The notes under the pieces: model-generated
What the model was told of the DNA's origin: nothing
Database searches by the model: none
The model's input: the letters and a program-made list of their open reading frames with translations, nothing else
Made by a program: the position numbers and the translations under genes
Part shown: piece by piece, positions 8,336 to 15,547 of the stretch
How positions within the stretch are numbered: the stretch's first letter is position 1
Layout: every line of letters begins with the position of its first letter
Assembly: GCF_018333215.1 (NCBI RefSeq)
Contig: NZ_BORO01000034.1
Coordinates: 1 to 32,702 of the forward strand
Length of the DNA stretch: 32,702 nucleotides
Reading direction: 5' to 3'
Source: Oceanobacillus sp. J11TS1
GTDB taxonomy: Bacteria > Bacillota > Bacilli > Bacillales > Amphibacillaceae

Positions 8336-8876
8336 TAGTTAATGCTTTTTTAGAGAAGAAGGAATTTATTGATACGCAAGGAAGGTGCTCCAACGTATTC
8401 AAAAAAGAAAGCGATCGAAATATAGAAATTTGTATCGTATTTTGAAAGAAGTAGAATTGCTTTAGGTGAAAGAAATGACAATGGAAGTTGAATTGCCTGT
8501 CAGTTACCAAGCGGACCGGAAAAACAGGCCATCTGCAAACTTGTCATATGAAAAAGGATAATCAAGAGAAGTATCTTTATAATTAGTCCTTTCTTGTATG
8601 GAATAAAAAGGAACTGCAAGAAGTTTTAGTTTATTTAAATATAAATGATAAATTGCATAGATATTGTAATTTTGTTGATTTCTAGATACAATAAATACTT
8701 AACACGTTAAAAGAATCTAATTGTTTATAGCGAATAGAAAATGACTGCTTGATTATCTAAACATTGAATATGGTTTCATTTTATAGAAACAGATAAAAAG
8801 CAAGAATTGTCTATTGTATAAACGGAGATTTTTCGGACGATCCTTGAATGCTAATTTTGAAAGATGGGAAGACATT
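8336..8876. other. 541-base interval with no assignable gene
   Basis: No long open frame on either strand has a convincing translation. The only start with good spacing is an ATG at 8475 preceded by TTAGGTGAAAGAA, giving a 28-codon frame ending at 8561 (begins MTMEVELPVSYQ); its coding status is unproven. The second half is very A+T-rich and may hold the promoter of the phosphotransferase gene. It could be the scar of a lost gene. Confidence 0.45.
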
Positions 8877-9692
8877 ATGATTAACTGGCTCGAACATGCT
8901 TTAGGTACAGGGTGGCTTGTTAGGCCGGCTGGTGGATTAACCGGCGAGGCATTTATAGCTGAAAAAAATGGAAAGCGATTGTTTCTCAAAAGAAACACCT
9001 CGCCTTTCTTAGCGGTACTCTCCGCGGAAGGAATTGTACCCAAGCTTATTTGGACAAAGAGAATAGAAAATGGTGATGTTATTACCGCTCAAGAATGGCT
9101 GGAAGGGCGTTCTTTGAATGAAGAAGAGATGAAGCAGCAATCTGTAGCTGATTTATTGTATAAAATACATCATTCCTCTGAATTAATGCATATGTTGCTA
9201 AAAATGGGGAAAAAGCCGACAACTTCAGACGAAAGTTTCTCAAAAATACGTCTGCAATTAGAACAAAATGGTTTAAACGAGCAAAAAGAGATAAAGGAAG
9301 CAATTGAATTATTGGAGTTAATGCTTCCTTATACCAGAAATCAAAAATTAGCAGTATGTCATTGTGATATGAATCATAATAATTTAATTTTAACGAAGGA
9401 AAATACGATATATTTAATTGATTGGGACAATGCAACCATTGCTGACCCTGCAACGGACATTGGTATGCTCTTAAAATGGTACATTCCCCGAGAAAACTGG
9501 GAAGAGTGGCTTACCAATTATGGAATAGAGCCAGATACACAATGGTTTATTCGCATGTATTGGTATCTGCTCCAAGATAACTTACAATTTTTAAGCTGGC
9601 ATTATGCTCGTGATGAGAAAGCAAAAGTTCAGCAAAGATTAAAGGAGTTGCAGGAAATCATCCAATCAATTAAAAACTTTAATATTTCTTAG
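8877..9692 (+). CDS. ytmP: YtmP-type aminoglycoside phosphotransferase-like kinase
   Basis: This 271-residue protein has the APH/choline kinase-like fold. The Brenner-type catalytic loop HCDMNHNN (H162, D164, N169) and the metal-binding IDWDNA (D182, D184) are intact, and an early KRLFLKRN segment holds the probable ATP-binding lysine. It likely phosphorylates a small molecule; no substrate is known for YtmP and the label does not imply antibiotic resistance. A longer frame opens at 8814, but I start at the ATG at 8877, preceded by GATGGGAAG, which gives the usual family length. It is followed by convergent ytzH and then trmB, the B. subtilis order. Its stop codon overlaps that of ytzH by 4 bases. 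Confidence 0.85.
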   Translation: MINWLEHALGTGWLVRPAGGLTGEAFIAEKNGKRLFLKRNTSPFLAVLSAEGIVPKLIWTKRIENGDVITAQEWLEGRSLNEEEMKQQSVADLLYKIHHSSELMHMLLKMGKKPTTSDESFSKIRLQLEQNGLNEQKEIKEAIELLELMLPYTRNQKLAVCHCDMNHNNLILTKENTIYLIDWDNATIADPATDIGMLLKWYIPRENWEEWLTNYGIEPDTQWFIRMYWYLLQDNLQFLSWHYARDEKAKVQQRLKELQEIIQSIKNFNIS

Positions 9693-9970
9693 AGATTTTG
9701 CTGGACGGTGCTAATCCAATGATCAAACTGGTCTTGGTGGTCATGGACATGTTGTGTTAAATCAGATACAGCAGCTCCTGTTTGACCATATTGCTGAATG
9801 CTTGACAGGACGTCTTGCACCTCTTGATTAGATAGTTCTTTATTGGTTAATATGGATTTAGCAATTCGTTCCAATTGGGCATATTCCGTTGCTGATCCTG
9901 AAGAATGAGATTGGTGCTCGTCTAAAATATCGCATAGTAATTGCAGCTTGTTTTTCATCGATAATTGCAT
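9689..9970 (-). CDS. ytzH: YtzH-like protein
   Basis: This 93-residue helical protein of unknown function matches the YtzH-like family by size, position and sequence character: an N-terminal LQLLCDILDEHQ segment, a central LERIAKSILTNKELSNQEVQ, and a His/Asp/Gln-rich HVHDHQDQFDHW stretch near the C terminus. It has no cysteine pair, signal peptide or membrane segment. GAGGTG lies 7 bases before the ATG at 9970, which supports that start over the second Met. It is convergent with the ytmP-like gene (4-base overlap of stop codons) and divergent from trmB, conserved in order with B. subtilis. Confidence 0.8.
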   Translation of the reverse strand: MQLSMKNKLQLLCDILDEHQSHSSGSATEYAQLERIAKSILTNKELSNQEVQDVLSSIQQYGQTGAAVSDLTQHVHDHQDQFDHWISTVQQNL

Positions 9971-10060
9971 CTTAATTCACCTCGTTCCTGAGAATAGTTT
10001 AAACGAATAACTGCTTATTATTCACATCATATAAAAGCAATAAAAGTGAGGAAATTGTAC

Positions 10061-10696
10061 ATGAGACAAAGATATAAACCTTGGGCAGACGATTATTTAA
10101 AAGAAAAAAATCATATTGTATTAGAAAATCCTAGTATACATAAAGGCGAATGGAAAAAAGTTTTTGGAAATGAAAATCCTATTCATGTGGAAATTGGTTC
10201 TGGAAAAGGACAATTTATTACTGGAATGGCTAAACAGTATCCAGAGATAAATTTCATCGGGATTGAAGTTGCAAAAAGTATCATTGTATCAACAGTTCAA
10301 AAGGTTGATGAATCTGGCTTGGCCAATGTTCGTCTTTTAAATGAGGATGCGAGTGATATTCGTGCTTTATTTGCAGAAAATGAAATCGCACAGATTTATT
10401 TAAACTTTTCTGATCCATGGCCTAAAAATCGTCATGAGAAGCGTCGCTTGACCTATAAGAGCTTCTTAGAGCAATATCAAGACATTTTACAAGATGTTGG
10501 ACAAATTGTTCTGAAAACAGATAACCGTGGCTTATTTGAGTATTCCTTAGTGAGTTTTTCCGATTATGGTATGAACCTTTTGGAGGTTAATTTAGATTTA
10601 CATGCGATAGAAGACGAAACAAATGTGAAGACAGAGTATGAAGAAAAATTCGCTTCCAAAGGACATGTTATCTATCGTTGTAAAGCAAAGTTCTAA
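10061..10696 (+). CDS. trmB: tRNA (guanine-N7-)-methyltransferase
   Basis: This 211-residue SAM-dependent enzyme methylates N7 of G46 in the variable loop of tRNAs. The N terminus RQRYKPWADDYL is a family hallmark. The SAM-binding motif I is VEIGSGKGQF (E44, G46 onward), and the signature NFSDPWPKNRHEKRRL includes D118 and W120. Residues KTDN and the C-terminal TEYEEKF segment are also typical. I start at the ATG at 10061, preceded by GTGAGG at good spacing, rather than five codons upstream. Known as YtmQ in B. subtilis. It lies next to the divergent ytzH. Confidence 0.96.
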   Translation: MRQRYKPWADDYLKEKNHIVLENPSIHKGEWKKVFGNENPIHVEIGSGKGQFITGMAKQYPEINFIGIEVAKSIIVSTVQKVDESGLANVRLLNEDASDIRALFAENEIAQIYLNFSDPWPKNRHEKRRLTYKSFLEQYQDILQDVGQIVLKTDNRGLFEYSLVSFSDYGMNLLEVNLDLHAIEDETNVKTEYEEKFASKGHVIYRCKAKF

Positions 10697-10712
10697 TTAG
10701 ATAATAAAATGA

Positions 10713-10742
10713 TTGACAACTATTGTATAAATTTGTAATAAT
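10713..10742 (+). promoter_or_regulatory. Probable promoter of the uracil permease gene
   Basis: A perfect -35 box TTGACA (10713-10718) is followed after 18 bases by AATAAT (10737-10742), within a TAATAATATAAAAT run that allows other registers. Transcription from here would include the whole PyrR-type leader. Confidence 0.6.
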
Positions 10743-10770
10743 ATAAAATAGTGTTGTACATTTGTACTTA

Positions 10771-10899
10771 ATGAACCTTTAAGCTAGTCCAGTGAGGCTG
10801 GTAAGGTTAGCGGATAAAGCAAAAATGTATTCCTTTCTGGGATAATCTTTTCTTTGTATATTCTAGCACCTTACCATCTGCATTGGTGAGGTGTTTTTT
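10771..10899 (+). promoter_or_regulatory. PyrR-type attenuator leader
   Basis: Three competing structures can be read. First, a PyrR-binding hairpin: AACCTT (10774-10779) pairs with AAGGTT (10803-10808), exposing the conserved GTCCAGTGAGGCT loop region. Second, an antiterminator: GGTAAGGT (10800-10807) is exactly complementary to ACCTTACC (10868-10875). Third, the terminator: CACCTTACCA (10867-10876) with TGGTGAGGTG (10884-10893), followed by six Ts. By analogy with B. subtilis, UMP-bound PyrR stabilises the first hairpin, frees the terminator and shuts off the downstream uracil permease gene. Confidence 0.9.
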
Positions 10900-10943
10900 G
10901 GTATATAATACAAATGTGTAATATACAGAGAGGGGATTTATCC

Positions 10944-12209
10944 ATGAAATCAAGAGAAATACAAGTACATGAAAGGCTGCCATTATTGCAAAGCTTACCT
11001 TTAAGCTTGCAGCATTTATTTGCAATGTTTGGCTCAACCGTTTTAGTACCTATTTTATTTAATATTGATCCAGCTACCATCTTAATGATGAATGGCTTTG
11101 GAACGTTAATATATATTCTTATTACGAAAGGAAAGATTCCGGCTTATTTAGGCTCTAGTTTTGCTTTTATCTCGCCGGTAACGATGGTGCTAACAGAGGG
11201 CGGAGGATATGGAGCTGCGCTTGGTGGATTCTTTGTTGTTGGTATTGTTTTAACGTTAATTGGTGTCATTGTGAAATATGCAGGTACAAGCTGGATAGAC
11301 GTGATTTTTCCGCCAGCAGCTATGGGAGCAATTGTTGCTGTTATTGGACTTGAACTTGTTCCGACTGCCGCAGATATGGCCGGGTTATTACCAGGGGCAG
11401 AGGCTCCTAAAGATATTACAGCTATAACAGTATCCTTGCTTACTTTAGGTGCGACGATTATTTATTGGGTAACATTAAGAGGATTTTTGAAAATCATTCC
11501 AATTTTACTTGGGATTGTAACAGGATACATTATCGCAACGTTATTTGGAATTGTGGATTTTACAGCGGTTCGCGAAGCTGCTTGGGTTCAAATGCCAACC
11601 TATTATCAAATTGAATTTAACTGGTCTGATATCTTAATTATTTTACCTGCTGCTCTTGTACTTGTTCCTGAGCATATCGGGCACTTGGTTGTAACAGGAA
11701 ATGTTGTGAATAAAGATATGGTAAAAGATCCCGGATTAGATCGCTCGTTATTTGGTAATGGTATTTCTACAATGATCTCCAGTTTCTTTGGATCAACACC
11801 AAATACAACATATGGAGAAAATATAGGTGTTCTTGCTATTACAAGAGTGTATTCCACATGGATTATCGGGGGAGCAGCAGTACTAGCTATCCTTCTTTCA
11901 TTCTGTGGCAAATTAGCTGCATTAATTTCATCCATTCCAACACCTGTCATGGGCGGAATTTCTTTATTGCTATTTGGGATTATTGCAGTAAGTGGTTTGC
12001 GTATGCTTGTGGAGCAGCAAATCGATTATAATAAATCACAAAACCTTATATTAACTTGTATTGTATTAGCTATCGGTGTAAGCGGAGCAACCATTCACCT
12101 AGGAACAGTGGAGCTGAAAGGAATGGGGCTGGCAACTGTTGTAGCTATTGTAATTAGCTTGTTCTTTAAACTATTGGATAAATTAAGCTTATCCAATGAT
12201 AATGACTGA
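10944..12209 (+). CDS. pyrP: Uracil permease (NCS2 family)
   Basis: This 421-residue nucleobase:cation symporter-2 protein should import uracil across the plasma membrane for pyrimidine salvage. It begins with the typical LQHLFAMFGSTVLVPILF segment, has GSSFAFISP in TM3, and carries the family signature FGSTPNTTYGENIGVLAITR in the TM10 region, whose acidic residue contacts the nucleobase. The start at 10944 follows AGAGAGGGG; a longer frame from 10914 would begin before the ribosome binding site. The PyrR-type leader directly upstream separates it from xanthine/urate members of the family and makes uracil the best substrate call. No other pyr genes lie nearby. No strong terminator is visible downstream. 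Confidence 0.93.
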   Translation: MKSREIQVHERLPLLQSLPLSLQHLFAMFGSTVLVPILFNIDPATILMMNGFGTLIYILITKGKIPAYLGSSFAFISPVTMVLTEGGGYGAALGGFFVVGIVLTLIGVIVKYAGTSWIDVIFPPAAMGAIVAVIGLELVPTAADMAGLLPGAEAPKDITAITVSLLTLGATIIYWVTLRGFLKIIPILLGIVTGYIIATLFGIVDFTAVREAAWVQMPTYYQIEFNWSDILIILPAALVLVPEHIGHLVVTGNVVNKDMVKDPGLDRSLFGNGISTMISSFFGSTPNTTYGENIGVLAITRVYSTWIIGGAAVLAILLSFCGKLAALISSIPTPVMGGISLLLFGIIAVSGLRMLVEQQIDYNKSQNLILTCIVLAIGVSGATIHLGTVELKGMGLATVVAIVISLFFKLLDKLSLSNDND

Positions 12210-12853
12210 GAAGTGAAGTATCTAAAATAATCGAGATTTTTTTTATTATTATGTGTAAAAACCTTAGGAAACATATTTTAGTGGGCGAGTAATCGGATCT
12301 AAAAAGAAGTTGTCTGCGTAACAAAATTTTCTTTTTACCCATTCACTTTTGGAAAGCGATATCAATTCAATAAAATAGCCAATTTGTTAGAATGTTTGAT
12401 GATAGAATCGCTCCATATTGGGCTAAGATGCGATGAAATTTTTATTGACGAGCAATCACTCAGGTGGTAATATGACGTTTATCGACAAAATAATTAAATT
12501 TTCGACATATTGATGGTGGGAAAGCCCGCTTAGCTCATAAAGTATTTTATAAATTGTGTATTTTGAAAAGGATGTAGCTCCATGCTATCTGATCTTTTTT
12601 GAATTCAGAATTTTTTAACCGTTCTAGGTGGAAACGCGTTATAAAATCTTTGTCCTAGAGAATAAATGGTTACTTTGTACAGTTAATAGTCAGAAAAAAT
12701 ACGCAAATATATTTTTGTTTTATATATCGAATTTACAAAATCTTTTAAAAGCGTTTTGTCAATTTGTAATTGTTTTCTGTCGTAAAAATGTTCTAAAAGG
12801 TTTTTTTAGAGGAAAGACATCATGAATGAAATAACATATATTTTGGAGGATGG
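12210..12853. other. 644-base gene-poor interval
   Basis: No convincing gene. A 65-codon plus-strand frame at 12628-12825 has Phe/Leu/Asn-rich, low-complexity content and no ribosome binding site. On the minus strand around 12360-12440 a short frame reads FHRILAQYGAILSSNILTNW, loosely like the helix-turn-helix region of IS66-type transposases, but stops interrupt it and I cannot confirm a remnant. The promoter of the DUF819 gene must lie towards the 3' end; a very A+T-rich run occupies 12690-12800. Confidence 0.4.
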
Positions 12854-14050
12854 ATGAACATGTCACAGATGTTTGCGTTAGTTCTTATTATTTTTATTCT
12901 TTATATAGGAGATGTTATTGCTGCCAGAACAAAAGCTTGGGTACCATCGATTTTTGTTTGTGCAGTGTTATTTTTAGCAGGATATTGGACCTTTTTCCCT
13001 CAGGACATTGTTGCGATTGCTGGAATCCCTCCTGTCGTCGCTACTTCACTGATGTACCTTTTAATTGTAAATATGGGCACACTTTTGTCCTTGCAGGAGT
13101 TGAAACAGCAATGGCGTACGATTTTGATTGCTCTTGGTGGGGTTATAGGTGTAGCTGTCTTTTTACTTAGTTTTGGAACCTTGCTTTTTGATTGGCAAAG
13201 TATGGTTGTGGCTGTTCCGCCGTTAGTAGGAGGGCTAGTATCCTCACTGATTATGTCAGAAGGTGCAGCAGATGCTGGTCTTGTAAGCTTATCCGTATTT
13301 GCGATTGTCATTTATGTGATGCAGGGCTTTGCGGGATATCCTTTAACTTCTGTCATGTTGAAAAAAGAAGGAAAGCAGTTATTAGATAAATTTCGTAAAG
13401 GTGATTTAGAGGTAATGGAAGATTCATTAAAAAATGTATCCATCGATCAATCCGAGGATGCGAAGTTATTTAGAAACCTTCCTGAACAATATAATACAAG
13501 TTATTTTAAATTTTTCAGATTAGCATTTGTTGGTTTTCTGGCTTATATTGTTTCTACATTATTTGAACCAATTGTATCTGTCAGCCCTATGGTACTATGT
13601 TTGCTATTTGGGGTAATCGCTAGAAGTCTTGGCTTCTTGGAAAAACAAGCGTTGCAAAAAGCAAATGGTTTTGGTTTTGCAATGCTTGGTTTAATGTTAT
13701 ATATACTTGATGGATTAAGAAATGCTACCCCAACGATGATGCTTGATTTAATATATTTATTAGTTGGAAGTATTCTATTAGCGGTTATTGGAATGTATTT
13801 ATTTTCTTTCATTGTCGGGAAGCTTCTTAACGTTAGTAAGACAATGGCATATGCGATATCATTAACTGCTTTTTATGGTTTCCCGGCAGACTATGTCATT
13901 ACCAATGAAGTGATTAACTCCTTAACGAAGGATAGGAAAGAAAGAGAAGTATTAACAAGCCATATGCTCCCGCCAATGCTGGTTGGAGGGTTTGTGACAG
14001 TTACGATTGTGTCTGTTATATTGGCTGGAGTATTTGTTAACTTCATATAA
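12854..14050 (+). CDS. DUF819 family integral membrane protein (YjcL-like)
   Basis: This 398-residue polytopic membrane protein belongs to the DUF819 family (YjcL in B. subtilis), whose members resemble sodium-dependent transporters but mostly lack a known substrate. Hydrophobic helices run along almost the whole length. Family landmarks are MYLLIVNMGTLLSLQELKQQ, the glycine-rich VPPLVGGLVSSLIMSEGAADAG, and near the C terminus FYGFPADYVITNEV. A charged cytosolic-type loop lies near residues 174-220. GGAGG is 4 bases from the first ATG and 10 from an in-frame ATG two codons on (12860), so either may be used. The gene ends 27 bases before an amidohydrolase gene with its own strong GGAGG, suggesting an operon and a shared substrate. 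Confidence 0.85.
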   Translation: MNMSQMFALVLIIFILYIGDVIAARTKAWVPSIFVCAVLFLAGYWTFFPQDIVAIAGIPPVVATSLMYLLIVNMGTLLSLQELKQQWRTILIALGGVIGVAVFLLSFGTLLFDWQSMVVAVPPLVGGLVSSLIMSEGAADAGLVSLSVFAIVIYVMQGFAGYPLTSVMLKKEGKQLLDKFRKGDLEVMEDSLKNVSIDQSEDAKLFRNLPEQYNTSYFKFFRLAFVGFLAYIVSTLFEPIVSVSPMVLCLLFGVIARSLGFLEKQALQKANGFGFAMLGLMLYILDGLRNATPTMMLDLIYLLVGSILLAVIGMYLFSFIVGKLLNVSKTMAYAISLTAFYGFPADYVITNEVINSLTKDRKEREVLTSHMLPPMLVGGFVTVTIVSVILAGVFVNFI

Positions 14051-14077
14051 GTATCTATATAATGGAGGAATGAAAAA

Positions 14078-15307
14078 ATGAAAGCTAACCAAGAACGTAT
14101 TGAAAAACATATAAAAGCGTTAAGTAAATTTACAGCGACACCGGGTCAAGGAACTACGCGTATGACTTATAGTGCACAAGATTTACAGGCTCGTAATTAT
14201 ATCAAAGAGCAAATGAAAGAATATGGGCTGCAGGTAAGAGAAGATGGTCTGGGTAATATTTTCGGCAAATTAGAAGGAGAGAATAAAGATGCCCCAAGTG
14301 TTATTGTAGGTTCTCATTTTGATAGTGTTCCTAATGGTGGGGACTATGATGGGCCAGCTGGTGTTGTTGCAGGATTAGAAGTAGCTGCATTGTTTCAAGA
14401 AAATCAAATCAAGCCAACGTATCCATTGGAAGTTATTGCGATGATTGAAGAAGAAGGATCCAGGTTTGGCGGCGGCTTAATGGGGTCAAGAGGAATTGTT
14501 GGATATCTTCAGAAAGAGGAAATAGCACAGATTAAGGATAAAAATGAAGTTTCTGTACCGGACGCAATGAGAATGATTGATTTAGATCCTTCATTAGAGG
14601 TAAAACGTGATCCAGAAACCATCAAAGCATTTTTAGAAATGCATATAGAACAAGGCCCTATTCTTGAAGAAGAACAAATTTCTGTTGGAGTGGTGGAATC
14701 TATTGTGGGACTGACTCAACTAGACGTAACCATTACAGGAAAGGCAGGACATGCTGGAACGACGCCTATGAATCGACGATCAGATGCATTAGTAGCAGCA
14801 GCGAATATTATTTCTAAACTTCCGCAAATTGCAATAGAAGAAGGGGAAGGAACGGTTACAACAGTAGGGAAACATGAGGTATTTCCAAATGGAGCGAATG
14901 TAATTCCAGATAAAGTTGTCTTTTCCGTGGACATTCGTTCTAGTAAAGAAATGCATGTTAAAAATGTGATTAAGAAAGTAAAAGACTTGATTGTAAGTTA
15001 TGAGACAGATGATATCCAAACTACAGTAGAGCAACCCTTATACATGCAGCCAAAGGAATTAAATCAAGAAATACGTTCCATACTTAAAGCATCCTGTGAG
15101 CGCTTAGATATCTCTTTTTTAACCATGCATAGCGGGGCAGGCCATGATGCGATGGTTCTTTCAGATATAACCGATGTGGGATTGATTTTTGTTCCTAGTA
15201 AAGATGGCCTGAGCCATTGCCCGGAGGAATGGACAGCAATTCCTGATCTTGCTAATGGTGTGGAAGTATTATATGAAACTGCATTAAAATTAACCGAAGA
15301 ATCCTAG
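14078..15307 (+). CDS. M20-family Zn-dependent amidohydrolase (N-carbamoyl amino acid / allantoate hydrolase type)
   Basis: This 409-residue cytosolic metallo-hydrolase belongs to the HyuC/AllC branch of peptidase family M20. Metal-site residues are recognisable: H80 in GSHFDSVPNGG, D91 in DYDG, the glutamates of EEEGSRF (124-130), the histidine of MHIEQGP, and the late SGAGHDA histidine. The insert domain contains the dimer-type TGKAGHAGTTPM segment. Members remove a carbamoyl group from N-carbamoyl-L-amino acids, ureidopropionate or allantoate, releasing ammonia and CO2. The sequence alone does not decide the substrate. It is preceded by GGAGG and follows the DUF819 gene by 27 bases. The absence of allantoinase or hydantoinase genes leaves a ureido compound imported from outside as the simplest idea. 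Confidence 0.9.
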   Translation: MKANQERIEKHIKALSKFTATPGQGTTRMTYSAQDLQARNYIKEQMKEYGLQVREDGLGNIFGKLEGENKDAPSVIVGSHFDSVPNGGDYDGPAGVVAGLEVAALFQENQIKPTYPLEVIAMIEEEGSRFGGGLMGSRGIVGYLQKEEIAQIKDKNEVSVPDAMRMIDLDPSLEVKRDPETIKAFLEMHIEQGPILEEEQISVGVVESIVGLTQLDVTITGKAGHAGTTPMNRRSDALVAAANIISKLPQIAIEEGEGTVTTVGKHEVFPNGANVIPDKVVFSVDIRSSKEMHVKNVIKKVKDLIVSYETDDIQTTVEQPLYMQPKELNQEIRSILKASCERLDISFLTMHSGAGHDAMVLSDITDVGLIFVPSKDGLSHCPEEWTAIPDLANGVEVLYETALKLTEES

Positions 15308-15331
15308 TGCCAAATTTGGTGCTAGGTTTTT
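15303..15331 (+). terminator. Terminator overlapping the amidohydrolase stop codon
   Basis: CCTAG (15303-15307, containing the stop codon) pairs with CTAGG (15322-15326); two G-T pairs and an inner CCAA/TTGG extend the stem. TTTTT follows. A second hairpin lies 50 bases downstream. Confidence 0.75.
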
Positions 15332-15376
15332 GCGTTATAGAAGTGCGGCTGATTCCGTAAAAGAAAAAAATCACCA

Positions 15377-15411
15377 AAAAAAGCCCGCTGAAAAACTCAA
15401 CCGGGCTTTTT
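15377..15411. terminator. Bidirectional-type terminator
   Basis: AAAAGCCCG (15378-15386) pairs with CGGGCTTTT (15402-15410) around a 15-base loop, flanked by an A run on the left and a T run on the right. It isolates the DUF819-amidohydrolase unit from the helD-like gene. Confidence 0.8.
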
Positions 15412-15493
15412 ACATATGTATTGATAATTTTGTTCAACAATGATAAAATAAAAAAGTTAAAGATATAGTTTCTTGTTTATACGTATATATTTA

Positions 15494-15509
15494 TATAATA
15501 CACTATAAT
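15494..15509 (+). promoter_or_regulatory. Probable -10 elements for the helD-like gene
   Basis: Two perfect TATAAT hexamers occur at 15494-15499 and 15504-15509, in an A+T-rich block 40-55 bases before the start codon. A possible TTGTTT -35 box lies at 15473-15478, though only 15 bases from the first hexamer. The promoter position is therefore approximate. Confidence 0.4.
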
Positions 15510-15547
15510 AAGATATATGTCAACTGTTTTTTTGAAGGAGGAAGTTG

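Noticed and set aside
8877-9692. Aminoglycoside resistance gene
   Set aside because: The fold is shared, but conserved position beside ytzH and trmB identifies the housekeeping YtmP type, not a resistance determinant.
12210-12250. Terminator of the uracil permease gene
   Set aside because: ATCT...AGAT before the T run gives only a 4-bp stem, too weak to call.
12629-12642. cre-like TGGAAACGCGTTAT upstream of the DUF819 gene
   Set aside because: Four mismatches to the consensus positions, and more than 200 bases from the start codon.
12628-12825. 65-codon open frame in the 12.2-12.85 kb gap
   Set aside because: It arises from A+T-rich DNA, lacks a ribosome binding site, and translates to Phe/Leu/Asn-rich sequence without a domain.
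13000-13311. Antisense open frames within the DUF819, symporter and rocD genes
   Set aside because: These are reverse-frame shadows of strong coding genes, with no independent start signals.
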